Positions 1-7,323 of a DNA stretch of 30,983 nucleotides are shown here, in pieces (positions within the stretch are counted from its first letter, which is position 1; the number at the start of each line of letters is the position of its first letter). Source of the stretch: CAMBRF01 sp964404035. Lineage in GTDB: Bacteria; Verrucomicrobiota; Kiritimatiellia; CAIKKV01; CAITUY01. The translations under genes were made by a program, and so were the position numbers. The notes under the pieces are model-generated. The model searched no databases. It saw nothing but the letters and a program-made list of their open reading frames with translations, and had not been told where the DNA came from. Location of the stretch: contig CAYOIT010000044.1 in assembly GCA_964404035.1 (NCBI GenBank), positions 1 through 30,983 of the forward strand, given 5' to 3'.

Positions 1-1
1 T

Positions 2-82
2 ATCCCCCCCGAATCTCAGGCGAAAGATGATGTTGATGACAGGGACGGGAAGATCACCGACCCGAAGCCTGAAATGCATTGA
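2..82 (+). CDS. C-terminal tail of an unidentified gene cut by the window edge
   Basis: An open frame enters from the left edge and stops at TGA 80-82, giving a 26-residue hydrophilic, acidic tail (contains AKDDVDDRDGKITDPKPEMH). The stop lies directly against the end of the convergent toxin gene at 83, which is the spacing expected for two real convergent genes. Nothing in this short tail identifies a family. It could also be a chance open frame. Confidence 0.3.
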   Translation: MPPESQAKDDVDDRDGKITDPKPEMH

Positions 83-490
83 TTACGCCAAGGGTTCGGG
101 AGCCTTGGAGCGGGGCGTAATCTCAAAAGCGAAGGGCCGATTCTCTTCTTTGGAGAGGCTCTTGATAGCAGCCCAATGCCTCATGATAATCTCGACCCAT
201 TGCCAGTACGTAAAGGAGGTCTTTTTCGGGGGGCGGAAGAAGAATATGCCTATTTTATGATGCTGACAAAGGGCGGAAAGTGACTTGGTTCTGTGGATGT
301 TCTTGTCTTCAGTCACGATCACCCCGTGCATCTGAGCCACCTTGGGAATCCATTCCTCATCGGGTGCTCCCTTGCCCAACGCTTCGGCAACATGTAGAAC
401 CTCAATGTCCTCGCATCTGTAGCCCTTCTGGAGGCAGTTTAGTGCCTCAGCAATGTATTTCGAACAGTTCTCGTCGAAGAATATCTTCAC
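83..490 (-). CDS. PIN-like (DUF5615 type) toxin / nuclease
   Basis: A 135-residue protein that looks like a DUF5615 PIN-like toxin, a family placed with VapC-type ribonucleases. The N-terminus KIFFDEN carries the first acidic pair (D6, E7); further acidic positions typical of the fold are in GAPDEEW (about residues 41-47) and in VTEDKNI (about 59-65). The start is GTG at 490, overlapping the TGA of the upstream gene as GTGA, so the two are translationally coupled. The order (DNA-binding DUF433 protein first, PIN-like protein second) is that of a toxin-antitoxin pair. RNase activity is inferred from the family; the RNA target is unknown. The last 30 residues are basic and poorly conserved in appearance. 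Confidence 0.72.
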   Translation of the reverse strand: MKIFFDENCSKYIAEALNCLQKGYRCEDIEVLHVAEALGKGAPDEEWIPKVAQMHGVIVTEDKNIHRTKSLSALCQHHKIGIFFFRPPKKTSFTYWQWVEIIMRHWAAIKSLSKEENRPFAFEITPRSKAPEPLA

Positions 491-1179
491 GCAGCCTTCT
501 GCATTTCGAAGTTGAGAGCTTCATCGACATGGCTCAACGGTAGGTCGTAAAGATCACATATCGTCTCTTTGCCTTCGCCAGCCCGATAAAGATCATGGAC
601 CGTTTCTGTTGCGATGTTCGTTCCCGCAATGGTTGGTCGTCCAAAGCCATGTCGGGGGTCAACCACGACGGCGGAATTTTTACCCATCGGCCAGTACCTA
701 TTTGCGAGTTGAGTCTCCTTGCAGAAGTCCAGTTTCTTACAGAAGGGACCAATGATGCGTTCAAACGCCGTTTGCCCCTGCGTCCCAAGTTGAAGGAGGG
801 TCTTGTCATCCATCTCGATAAGCAACCGCTTACCGTCGTGCAGTAGTTCGTGGCTGGCAAAGGGATAGTTAGTCTTGAGTCGCTGGGCCAATTCCTGCCG
901 AGCCTGCCTGATCGTCCTAAAGGTAAGCCCTTGTTCCCTGAGTCTCGCAATGACAAAGACCTCTATGAGCGTGTAGAAGTTGAAGGCCCGGTCAGCCCCT
1001 TGACCCCAAAGGGCAAGCGTCTCAGCAGGGAAGACTCGTCGCTTCTCTGCCTCCGAAACCCGCCAGTAACCCGCAACCCATCGCCTCAGAGTCGGTTGCG
1101 GGATGTTGAGTATTTGAGCAGCATCAGGGATCGTATATGCCCCTTGGCCAAGGGTCGGAATAACTGGATTGGTCTGCAA
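487..1179 (-). CDS. MerR-like HTH + DUF433 antitoxin-type protein
   Basis: A 230-residue protein with two recognisable parts. Residues about 13-40 (YTIPDAAQILNIPQPTLRRW) form a MerR/excisionase-like helix-turn-helix. The C-terminal 60 residues (VVVDPRHGFGRPTIAGTNIA, then the segment ending in HVDEALNFE) are a DUF433 domain, commonly the antitoxin partner of DUF5615 toxins. The start chosen is TTG at 1179, with an AAAGGGG Shine-Dalgarno-like stretch upstream; the HTH begins soon after, so no longer start is needed. It probably binds its own promoter and neutralises the PIN-like protein encoded immediately downstream (4-nt overlap). The middle (about 60-165) is of unknown role. At 230 aa it is longer than the usual DUF433-only antitoxin of 70-110 aa. 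Confidence 0.75.
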   Translation of the reverse strand: MQTNPVIPTLGQGAYTIPDAAQILNIPQPTLRRWVAGYWRVSEAEKRRVFPAETLALWGQGADRAFNFYTLIEVFVIARLREQGLTFRTIRQARQELAQRLKTNYPFASHELLHDGKRLLIEMDDKTLLQLGTQGQTAFERIIGPFCKKLDFCKETQLANRYWPMGKNSAVVVDPRHGFGRPTIAGTNIATETVHDLYRAGEGKETICDLYDLPLSHVDEALNFEMQKAA

Positions 1180-1221
1180 GAGCCACCCCTTTCGTAGAAA
1201 GCCTGCCCGTCAGCGGGCATG

Positions 1222-1251
1222 AATATAGAACACATCCTGTCCTGATGTAAA
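1222..1251 (-). promoter_or_regulatory. Promoter of the DUF433/PIN-like pair
   Basis: On the minus strand, TTTACA (1251-1246) and TATATT (1227-1222) are separated by 18 nt, a good sigma70-like arrangement about 40 nt before the TTG start at 1179. Between promoter and start, a TGCCCG/CGGGCA inverted repeat with a TCAG loop (1204-1219) could be an autoregulatory operator or leader hairpin. Confidence 0.5.
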
Positions 1252-1292
1252 CTCATGTTGAATCCCATCCTGCCTTTTTGCCTTTTCCCCTT

Positions 1293-1312
1293 TCGAACCT
1301 CCGACCCCCACC
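1293..1312. repeat. 20-nt copy of part of the neighbouring tRNA-Val (possible att remnant)
   Basis: These 20 bases are identical and in the same orientation to 1883-1902 inside tRNA-Val, covering the 3' strand of the anticodon stem, the variable loop and the T-stem up to TTCGA. The identity ends exactly at the anticodon loop on one side. The copy lies on the 3' side of the tRNA, where the distal att site of a tRNA-integrated element would be. The interval holds only the GIY-YIG gene and no integrase, so at most a decayed remnant is present. Confidence 0.5.
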
Positions 1313-1319
1313 GCACCTA

Positions 1320-1355
1320 AAATCTCCCGGTAAATCTCCCGGTAAATCGCCCAGT
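1320..1355. repeat. Three tandem 12-nt units
   Basis: AAATCTCCCGGT is repeated exactly at 1320-1331 and 1332-1343, followed by a third copy with two changes at 1344-1355. It lies in the gap between the antitoxin promoter and the GIY-YIG gene. Role unknown. Confidence 0.7.
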
Positions 1356-1383
1356 CCTCAAACCCCCCTGAAAAGTCGCTTGT

Positions 1384-1452
1384 CGCCCAAACTTTTCCAG
1401 ATTTGGGAAAAATATGGGCGTTTCAAAGGGGAAACTGGGAAAAGATTGGGCG
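1384..1452. repeat. Long imperfect inverted repeat downstream of the GIY-YIG gene
   Basis: The left arm 1384-1400 (CGCCCAA then CTTTTCCAG) is matched by 1435-1452 (CTGGGAAAAG then TTGGGCG) with one mismatch and one extra base, leaving a 34-nt loop. It starts 17 nt after the stop of the minus-strand GIY-YIG gene, so it may act as a transcript end or stabilising hairpin. No clear T-tract follows. Confidence 0.5.
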
Positions 1453-1468
1453 GGGAAGACTGTGGGTT

Positions 1469-1720
1469 TTAGAAATGGCGTCGAGCGAACTCACGCCCGG
1501 AGCCCGACTTGAGGTAGGATTCAAAGGCAATGGCCTTTTGGTCATCACTGAAGGCGACGTAGGTTTTGATTCGCCAGGGACGGTGTTTTGCAGTGTGAGG
1601 ACTGGCGCCGCTGTTGTGATGGCGCAGACGTTCGTCCAGATCGTCGGTGATGCCGGTGTAATGGCGAGTGGGATCGCTTTCACTGACGAGAAGATAGACG
1701 TATTTGAATTTGGCTGGCAT
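1469..1720 (-). CDS. GIY-YIG superfamily endonuclease-like protein
   Basis: An 83-residue single-domain GIY-YIG protein. The motif is read as YVYLL (residues about 7-11) followed by HYTGIT (about 20-25), the conserved arginine as DLDERLRHHN and the catalytic glutamate as AIAFESYLKSGSGR near residue 69. These match the small UPF0213/YhbQ-like group (about 80-100 aa). Such proteins are predicted nucleases, but their role is mostly unknown. ATG at 1720 is preceded by AAGGA. It lies alone between the tRNA-Val 3' end and a duplicated tRNA fragment, so it may have arrived with a small mobile segment. Confidence 0.82.
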   Translation of the reverse strand: MPAKFKYVYLLVSESDPTRHYTGITDDLDERLRHHNSGASPHTAKHRPWRIKTYVAFSDDQKAIAFESYLKSGSGREFARRHF

Positions 1721-1793
1721 GCCAAGCCGTCCTTGTCACGTCGGAGCCCCGCAGGGCGTAGACGGAAGTCTCGCAGCGCGGTTTGATGCGGGG

Positions 1794-1865
1794 GTCCGCC
1801 TACGCCCGCCAAGGCGGGTCTCCGGCGGGACAGCCTTCGCTCTCGCTACGCTGCGAGCGAAGGCT
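1794..1865. repeat. Two adjacent palindromic hairpins at the 3' end of tRNA-Val
   Basis: The first unit (1794-1831) is nested: an outer GTCCGCC/GGCGGGAC pair encloses a perfect CCCGCC-AA-GGCGGG hairpin at 1805-1818. The second (1832-1865) has perfect 11-bp arms AGCCTTCGCTC/GAGCGAAGGCT with a 12-nt loop, and its right arm reaches the encoded CCA end of the tRNA. The units look like dispersed intergenic palindromes. The second hairpin could also terminate or guide 3' processing of the tRNA transcript, though no T-tract follows. Confidence 0.6.
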
Positions 1866-1942
1866 GGTGGGCGCTAGAGGACTCGAACCTCCGACCCCCA
1901 CCATGTCAAGGTGGTGCTCTAACCAAACTGAGCTAAGCGCCC
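1865..1942 (-). tRNA. tRNA-Val (anticodon GAC), CCA encoded
   Basis: Read on the minus strand, the acceptor arms GGGCGCT (1942-1936) and AGCGCCC (1875-1869) pair perfectly, followed by discriminator A and an encoded CCA (1867-1865). The anticodon stem CCACC/GGTGG closes the loop TTGACAT (1909-1903), so the anticodon is GAC, reading GUC valine codons. The T-arm has the standard GGTTCGA box. A strong promoter lies immediately upstream. Confidence 0.96.
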
Positions 1943-1958
1943 TAAAAAGGATGCGCAG

Positions 1959-1988
1959 ACTATAGGGGCTGACCTCCTCCCCTGTCAA
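1959..1988 (-). promoter_or_regulatory. tRNA-Val promoter
   Basis: On the minus strand a perfect -35 box TTGACA (1988-1983) is followed after 18 nt by TATAGT (1964-1959). The predicted start site, about 7 nt further on, falls just before the tRNA 5' end at 1942, as expected for a stable RNA gene. Confidence 0.8.
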
Positions 1989-2056
1989 CACCTTCAACAC
2001 AAAAAGGTTCTGCCGCCGTACTTGACACCACCGCGGTCTTGATGCACTTTCTTTCC

Positions 2057-3136
2057 ATGCCTGACTCCCCCCGTCAAACCCCTTTGTGCGCCTCCCACCA
2101 AGCACTGGGAGCCCGCATGATCGACTTCAGCGGCTGGCTGATGCCGGTACAGTATGACGGCATCCTGGCCGAGCACCATCGCACCCGCTCCGAGGCGTCC
2201 CTGTTCGATACCTGCCACATGGGCCGGTTCATCGTCTCCGGTGGCGGCGCCCTGGATGGTCTGTCGGGACTCCTCTCCGCCAATCTCAGGACCATGGAGG
2301 ACGGACAATGCCGCTATGGCTTCCTGCTGAGGGACGACGGCGGTATCCTGGATGATACCATCACCTACCGCTTCAATGCCGCCAAATGGATGATCGTGGT
2401 CAACGCCGGCACGCGTGACAAGGATAGCGCCTGGATCCAGGCGCATCTGCCCGCCACCGCCCACTTTGAAGACCATTCCGAGAGGATGGCCAAGATCGAT
2501 GTGCAGGGACCCCGGGCTCTGGCTTGTGTTTCGTCCGTGCTGGGCTGCGATGTCTCCTTCCTTCACTATTTCTGGTTCATGGGCGCCGCCTTCAAGGGTC
2601 AGAAGGTCCTGGTCAGCCGCACGGGCTACACAGGCGAAAAGGGCGTGGAACTCTATAGTGACGCCGCGGCCATCGTTGACTTGTGGGAAGCCTTTCGGAA
2701 GGCCGGTGCGAAACCGGCCGGACTTGGGGCGAGGGATACCTTGCGTCTGGAAGCCGGTCTGCCGCTCTATGGGCATGAGCTTTCGGAGACCGTGACGCCG
2801 GTGGAGGCCGGTATGGAACGGTACGCGGCCAAGGCCGAGGCGTTTATCGGCGCGGACGCGATGCGGCGGCGGCTCGCTCTGGGACCACAGGTGCGGCTGT
2901 GCGGATTCCGGATCGACGGGCGGCAGTCGGCGCGCGCGGGCAACCGGGTGCTGACGGCCGGCCGGGAGATCGGTCGGGTGACGAGCGGATCCTTCTCGCC
3001 GACATTGCAGGGCGTGATTGGGTTTGCGTATATCGATGGCGCGTGGGCGCGCGTCGGCAACCGGGTGAGCGTGGATACCGGTAGAACCCTGTTGGATGCG
3101 GAACTGGTCCGCATCCCGTTTTACAAAGCCAGTTAA
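2057..3136 (+). CDS. gcvT: Aminomethyltransferase (glycine cleavage T-protein)
   Basis: T-protein of the glycine cleavage system: takes the aminomethyl group from lipoyl-H-protein, releases ammonia and gives 5,10-methylene-tetrahydrofolate. From ATG 2057 it is 359 aa, close to the family length of about 360; the open frame extends back to a TTG at 2039 and an ATG at 2042, but the alignment of QTPL and GARMIDFSGWLMPVQY with known GcvT N-termini favours 2057. Landmarks are LFDTCHMG (folate-site region), DDGGILDDT with the catalytic aspartate at about residue 99-100, SRTGYTGEKGVELY (about 190-203) and the C-terminal barrel with GRVTSGSFSPTL. First gene of the gcv operon, 15 nt before gcvH. The upstream leader is under 120 nt and shows no glycine riboswitch. 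Confidence 0.95.
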   Translation: MPDSPRQTPLCASHQALGARMIDFSGWLMPVQYDGILAEHHRTRSEASLFDTCHMGRFIVSGGGALDGLSGLLSANLRTMEDGQCRYGFLLRDDGGILDDTITYRFNAAKWMIVVNAGTRDKDSAWIQAHLPATAHFEDHSERMAKIDVQGPRALACVSSVLGCDVSFLHYFWFMGAAFKGQKVLVSRTGYTGEKGVELYSDAAAIVDLWEAFRKAGAKPAGLGARDTLRLEAGLPLYGHELSETVTPVEAGMERYAAKAEAFIGADAMRRRLALGPQVRLCGFRIDGRQSARAGNRVLTAGREIGRVTSGSFSPTLQGVIGFAYIDGAWARVGNRVSVDTGRTLLDAELVRIPFYKAS

Positions 3137-3151
3137 AAGGGGGGAGAAACG

Positions 3152-3535
3152 ATGGGTTCCGAAACAGTATACTTTACGAAAGATCATGAGTGGCTTCGGG
3201 TCGAGGAAGGGGACGAAGCCGTGGTCGGGATTTCCGATCATGCCCAGGAAGCCCTGGGAGACATCACATTCATTGAACTGCCGAAGCCCGGTAAACAGGT
3301 CAAGACGCATGACGTGCTGGCCGTCGTGGAGTCGGTCAAGGCCGCGAGCGATGTGTTCTCACCGGTCCGCGGAACGGTGGCGGAGGTGAATTCGGCCCTG
3401 GTCCATGAACCCGAGAAAATCAACCAGGATCCCTACGGGGCGGGGTGGATCTGCCGTTTGAGCGGCTGCGACCTGAGTGGCCTGGATCAACTGATGACCG
3501 CCGAACAGTACCAGCAATTCGTCGCCGAGACCTGA
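3152..3535 (+). CDS. gcvH: Glycine cleavage system H protein (lipoyl carrier)
   Basis: A 127-residue H-protein, the usual length. The lipoylation site is K63 in VVESVKAASD, the family signature. The N-terminus FTKDHEWLRVEE and the segment GISDHAQEALGDITFIELP are also typical. It shuttles the aminomethyl intermediate from the P-protein to the T-protein and is reoxidised by a dihydrolipoyl dehydrogenase, which is not encoded in this window. A strong GGGGGGAG ribosome site precedes ATG 3152. The next gene begins one base after its stop. Confidence 0.97.
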   Translation: MGSETVYFTKDHEWLRVEEGDEAVVGISDHAQEALGDITFIELPKPGKQVKTHDVLAVVESVKAASDVFSPVRGTVAEVNSALVHEPEKINQDPYGAGWICRLSGCDLSGLDQLMTAEQYQQFVAET

Positions 3536-3536
3536 G

Positions 3537-4868
3537 ATGCCCTACGTTGCCAACACGGATACGGACCGCCGCGATATGCTTCAGGCCATCGGCTTGTCGA
3601 GCATGGACGAGCTGTTCGCCGATATCCCGGCGGACCTGCAGTCCCGGCCGCTCTCGCTCCCGGAAAGCCGGAGCGAGGCGGACGTTTACGACCGGTTGCA
3701 CCGGTTGTCGCACCGTAATGCCCATAACCTGACGTGTTTTCTGGGCGGCGGGTTCTACGATCACTTCATTCCGGCGTGTGTGGACGAGCTGGCGTCACGC
3801 TCCGAGTTCTACACGGCTTACACCCCCTACCAGCCGGAGGCGTCGCAGGGGACGCTGCAGGCGATTTTCGAGTACCAGAGCGCCATCCGCCGGCTGACGG
3901 ACATGGAGGTGGCCAATGCGTCGCTGTACGACGGCGGCACGGCGCTCTACGAGGCGGCCATGATGGCGATCCGCATCACCGGCCGGAAGAAGATCCTGCT
4001 GGACAGCGGGGTCAACCCGATCTACCGCAACATGCTTGCCTGCTACACCAGTAACCTCGCGGTGGATTTCGAGGTCATCGAGGTGGTTCACGGGCAGAGT
4101 GACCGGAACCGGATCGAGGCGGCCCTGGATGAAGATACGGCGGCCATCATTCTCCAGAATCCGAACTTCTTCGGCGCGGTGGACGACTTCACCGACATTA
4201 TCGAACAGGCCCATCGCCAGGGTTGTCTGGCCATCGTTTCGGTCTATCCCATCGCGCTGGGCTTACTCAAGACACCGGGACGGATGGGGGCCGATATTGT
4301 CACGGGCGAAGGCCAGAGCCTGGGGCTGACCCTCTCGTTCGGCGGACCCTATCTCGGCTTCATGGCCACGCGCATGGAGTACGTGCGTAAGATGCCGGGG
4401 CGCCTTGTCGGGGCCACGACCGACAGTCAGGGCCGGCGCGGGTTCGTGCTGACCCTGCAGGCCCGCGAGCAGCACATCCGGCGCGAAAAGGCCATGTCCA
4501 ACATCTGTTCCAACGAGGCGCTCTGCGCGTTGAGGGCCCTGATCTATCTCTCCTGGCTCGGCAAGCAGGGCTTCCAGGATCTGGCCCATATCTGTGCCCA
4601 GAAGGCCGAGTATGCCAAGACGCGGTTCAGCGCCATCCCGGGCGTGGAGGTCAAGAAGAGCGCGCCGACCTTCAACGAGTTCACCCTCGAACTGCCCTGC
4701 GACGCCAGCGATGCGGTCAGCCGGTTAATCGACCGGGGGTTCGCCGCCGGCTATCCGCTGGGGCGTTACTACAAGGGAATGGACAACTACCTGCTGGTGG
4801 CCGTGACCGAGAAACGGACCCGGGAGGAAATCGGGGGCCTGGCCGAGGCCCTGGAGGCCGTACTGTGA
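3537..4868 (+). CDS. gcvPA: Glycine dehydrogenase (decarboxylating) subunit 1
   Basis: N-terminal half of the split P-protein (443 aa; typical about 445). It pairs with GcvPB to decarboxylate glycine on PLP and load the aminomethyl group on GcvH. Recognisable segments are FLGGGFYDHFIPACVDELAS, FYTAYTPYQPEASQGTLQ and ASLYDGGTALYEAAMMA in the N-terminal third, then GEGQSLGLTLSFGGPYLG and REQHIRREKAMSNICSNEAL towards the C-terminus. ATG 3537 lies one base after the gcvH stop, and the gene ends in a GTGA overlap with gcvPB, so expression is coupled. The two-subunit P-protein is common in anaerobes, archaea and Firmicutes; Enterobacteria have one long chain. Confidence 0.96.
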   Translation: MPYVANTDTDRRDMLQAIGLSSMDELFADIPADLQSRPLSLPESRSEADVYDRLHRLSHRNAHNLTCFLGGGFYDHFIPACVDELASRSEFYTAYTPYQPEASQGTLQAIFEYQSAIRRLTDMEVANASLYDGGTALYEAAMMAIRITGRKKILLDSGVNPIYRNMLACYTSNLAVDFEVIEVVHGQSDRNRIEAALDEDTAAIILQNPNFFGAVDDFTDIIEQAHRQGCLAIVSVYPIALGLLKTPGRMGADIVTGEGQSLGLTLSFGGPYLGFMATRMEYVRKMPGRLVGATTDSQGRRGFVLTLQAREQHIRREKAMSNICSNEALCALRALIYLSWLGKQGFQDLAHICAQKAEYAKTRFSAIPGVEVKKSAPTFNEFTLELPCDASDAVSRLIDRGFAAGYPLGRYYKGMDNYLLVAVTEKRTREEIGGLAEALEAVL

Positions 4869-6319
4869 GCAAGCTGATCTACGAGTCATCCGCACCCGGC
4901 CGCCGGGCGCATAATCTGCCCCGGTTGACGGCCGCCGAGCAGGCCTGCCGGACCCGGATTCCGCACAAGTATTTCCGCGATCAGCCCGCCGAACTCCCCG
5001 AGCTCTCGGAGATGGAGGTGGTCCGGCATTTCACCAACCTTTCCCGCATGAACTTCAGCGTGGATGGCAACATGTACCCGCTCGGGTCCTGTACCATGAA
5101 GTACAACCCGAAGATCTGCGAGCGGATCGCGGCCCTGGACGGCTTCTCGTCGCTGCATCCGCTGCTGCCGCAGTTGCGCGGCGGCGGCATGCTGACCCAG
5201 GGCGCGCTGGAAGTGCTCTTTGAGACGGAACGGCTGCTCAGCGAGGTGGTGGGCATGGACGCGTTCAGCCTGCAGCCCTCGGCCGGCGCCCACGGTGAAC
5301 TGACAGGCATGATGCTGGTCGCCGCGTATCACAAGGACAAGGGCAACCGCAAGACGAAGGTGATCATTCCGGATTCCGCGCACGGGACCAATCCCTCCAG
5401 CGCGGCGATCGCCGGGTTCACGGTGGTCAGCGTGCCGACGGGAGCGGATGGCGGCGTGGATCTCGCGCGCTACGAGGCGGCGCTGGACGATGAGGTCGCG
5501 GCCGTGATGCTGACCTGTCCCAATACGCTCGGTCTGTTCGAGACGCAGATCCGCCGGATCGCCGAACTTGCGCACCGGCACGATGCGCTGCTTTATTACG
5601 ATGGCGCGAATCTCAACGCCCTGCTGGGCCGCTGCCGGCCGGGTGACCTGGGGTTCGATGTCGTGCACGTCAATCTCCACAAGACCTTCGGCACGCCGCA
5701 TGGCGGCGGGGGGCCGGGGTCGGGCCCGGTGGGCGTGAAGCAGCGCCTGATCCCGTTCCTGCCCACGAGCGTGGTCATCAAGCGCAGCGACGGGTCGTAT
5801 GCGCTCGAATACGAGCGCGAAAAGACGATCGGGTTCATCGCCCCGTTCTACGGGAATTTCGGCGTGATCCTGCGGGCCTATGCGTACATGCTGTTGCTGG
5901 GCCGCGACGGGATGCGGCGCGTGAGCGAGAATGCCGTGCTCAATGCCAATTACATCCAGGAAAAACTGCGCGCGCGCTACGAGCTGCCTTACGCCCGCCG
6001 CTGCATGCACGAATGCGTGTTCAGCGCCTCGCGCCAGGCGGCGAAGGGCGTGCATGCCATCGATATCGCCAAGGCCCTGATCGAACGCGGCATTCACCCG
6101 CCGACCATCTATTTCCCGCTGGTGGTCAAGGAATCCATGATGATCGAGCCGACGGAGACCGAGTCCCGGGAGCAGATCGATGAACTGGTCGCGGCCCTGC
6201 TGGAGATCGCCGATCTCGCGGACAACGCTCCGGAACAATTTCCCGCCATGCCTCGCAATACCCCGGTCAGCCGGCTGGACGAGACCAAGGCGGTCAAGGA
6301 TATGCAGTTCAGCGTGTAA
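4865..6319 (+). CDS. gcvPB: Glycine dehydrogenase (decarboxylating) subunit 2
   Basis: C-terminal half of the split P-protein, 484 aa, holding the PLP site. The Schiff-base lysine is K273 in VHVNLHKTFGTPHGGGGPG, a P-protein signature. YPLGSCTMKYNPK (about residues 70-82), LQPSAGAHGELTG and DSAHGTNPSSAA are other family blocks. The start is GTG 4865, overlapping the gcvPA stop by 4 nt. Together the four genes make a complete T-H-P set. In a fermenter this could run in the degradative direction or, as in the reductive glycine pathway, towards glycine synthesis; the sequence does not decide. Confidence 0.96.
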   Translation: MSKLIYESSAPGRRAHNLPRLTAAEQACRTRIPHKYFRDQPAELPELSEMEVVRHFTNLSRMNFSVDGNMYPLGSCTMKYNPKICERIAALDGFSSLHPLLPQLRGGGMLTQGALEVLFETERLLSEVVGMDAFSLQPSAGAHGELTGMMLVAAYHKDKGNRKTKVIIPDSAHGTNPSSAAIAGFTVVSVPTGADGGVDLARYEAALDDEVAAVMLTCPNTLGLFETQIRRIAELAHRHDALLYYDGANLNALLGRCRPGDLGFDVVHVNLHKTFGTPHGGGGPGSGPVGVKQRLIPFLPTSVVIKRSDGSYALEYEREKTIGFIAPFYGNFGVILRAYAYMLLLGRDGMRRVSENAVLNANYIQEKLRARYELPYARRCMHECVFSASRQAAKGVHAIDIAKALIERGIHPPTIYFPLVVKESMMIEPTETESREQIDELVAALLEIADLADNAPEQFPAMPRNTPVSRLDETKAVKDMQFSV

Positions 6320-6346
6320 CCCTTTTTCAATCAACAGGAGATTTAT

Positions 6347-7312
6347 ATGCCTCTCGTCGATATGCCGTTGGATCAACTGAAGACTTATCAGGGGCGGACA
6401 CCGTGTCCGCCCGCACTCGATGCCTATTGGGACAACGCGCTCGCTGAGATGCGGGCGCTCGATCCCGAGGTCGAGTTGCAGGCCGCCGAGTTTCATGTGC
6501 CCGGTGTGGACTGTTTTGATCTGTTTTTCACGGGTGTCGGCGGTGCCCGCCTGCACGCCAAGTATCTGCGGCCGATGCTCAAGGCCAAGGCCAAGCCGCA
6601 TCCCGCGGTCGTTCAGTTCCACGGGTACACCGGGAGCGCCGGTGACTGGGGTGACAAGTTGAGTTGGGTGGCGATGGGCTACTCCGTCGCCTCGCTGGAC
6701 TGCCGGGGTCAGGGCGGCTCTTCCCAGGATCTGGGCGGCGTCACCGGCACGACCTTCCGCGGCCATATCATCCGCGGTCTGCAGGACGGCCCCGAGCACC
6801 TGTTGTTTCAGAAGATCTACCTCGACACCGCGCAACTGGCGGGGATCCTCATGAATATGCCCGAGGTTGATCCGGCCCGCGTGGGGGCCCTCGGCGGGTC
6901 ACAGGGCGGGGGATTGACGCTGGCTTGCGCCGCGTTGGAGCCGCGCATTGCGCGGGCCGCCCCGACGTTCCCGTTCCTGTGCGACTACAGGCGTGTGTGG
7001 GAGATGGATCTGGCCAAGGATGCCTACGATGAAGTGCGGACCTTTTTCAGGCAGTTCGATCCCCAGCACGAGCACGAGGAGGAAATCTGGATGGCGCTGG
7101 GGCATATCGATGTCCAGCATCTCGCCAAGCGGATCCGCGGGGAAGTCCTGATGGGGGTGGGGCTCATGGATACGATCTGTCCGCCCTCGACGCAGTTTGC
7201 AGCCTACAACAAGATCGAGGCACCCAAACGTCTCGAAATCTATCCCGATTTCGGTCACGAGGGCCTCCCCGGCTTTGGCGACAAAGTCATCCAGTTCATG
7301 CTGGGGCTGTGA
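6347..7312 (+). CDS. CE7 acetyl xylan esterase / cephalosporin-C deacetylase
   Basis: A 321-residue alpha/beta hydrolase of carbohydrate esterase family 7. The nucleophile is S185 in GALGGSQGGGLT; the other triad residues are D275 in LMDTICPPST and H304 in FGHEGLPG. The spacing matches the family (known members have about 318-325 aa). The oxyanion-region motif appears as VQFHGYTGSAGDW, and SLDCRGQGGSSQD is the other CE7 hallmark. There is no signal peptide, so it acts in the cytoplasm, probably removing acetyl groups from imported acetylated xylo- or other oligosaccharides. AGGAG lies 7 nt before ATG 6347. It follows gcvPB by 27 nt and could be co-transcribed with it, although the functional link is unclear; the GH5 gene downstream is a better match. 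Confidence 0.92.
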   Translation: MPLVDMPLDQLKTYQGRTPCPPALDAYWDNALAEMRALDPEVELQAAEFHVPGVDCFDLFFTGVGGARLHAKYLRPMLKAKAKPHPAVVQFHGYTGSAGDWGDKLSWVAMGYSVASLDCRGQGGSSQDLGGVTGTTFRGHIIRGLQDGPEHLLFQKIYLDTAQLAGILMNMPEVDPARVGALGGSQGGGLTLACAALEPRIARAAPTFPFLCDYRRVWEMDLAKDAYDEVRTFFRQFDPQHEHEEEIWMALGHIDVQHLAKRIRGEVLMGVGLMDTICPPSTQFAAYNKIEAPKRLEIYPDFGHEGLPGFGDKVIQFMLGL

Positions 7313-7323
7313 GCGCACGCTCT

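Noticed and set aside
1320..1355. CRISPR array
   Set aside because: The 12-nt units are directly adjacent with no spacers, and no cas genes are present.
1943..2056. Glycine riboswitch before gcvT
   Set aside because: The gap is about 110 nt and largely taken by the tRNA promoter; no glycine aptamer-like pattern was seen.
1994..3310. A 438-codon minus-strand frame opposite gcvT and gcvH
   Set aside because: Shadow of conserved genes; no family features, and it would run through the intergenic region and tRNA-Val promoter.
4886..6835. A 649-codon open frame on the minus strand opposite gcvPB and the CE7 gene
   Set aside because: It is antisense to two unmistakable genes, has a composition rich in R, H, G and Q typical of GC-rich shadow frames and shows no recognisable domain.
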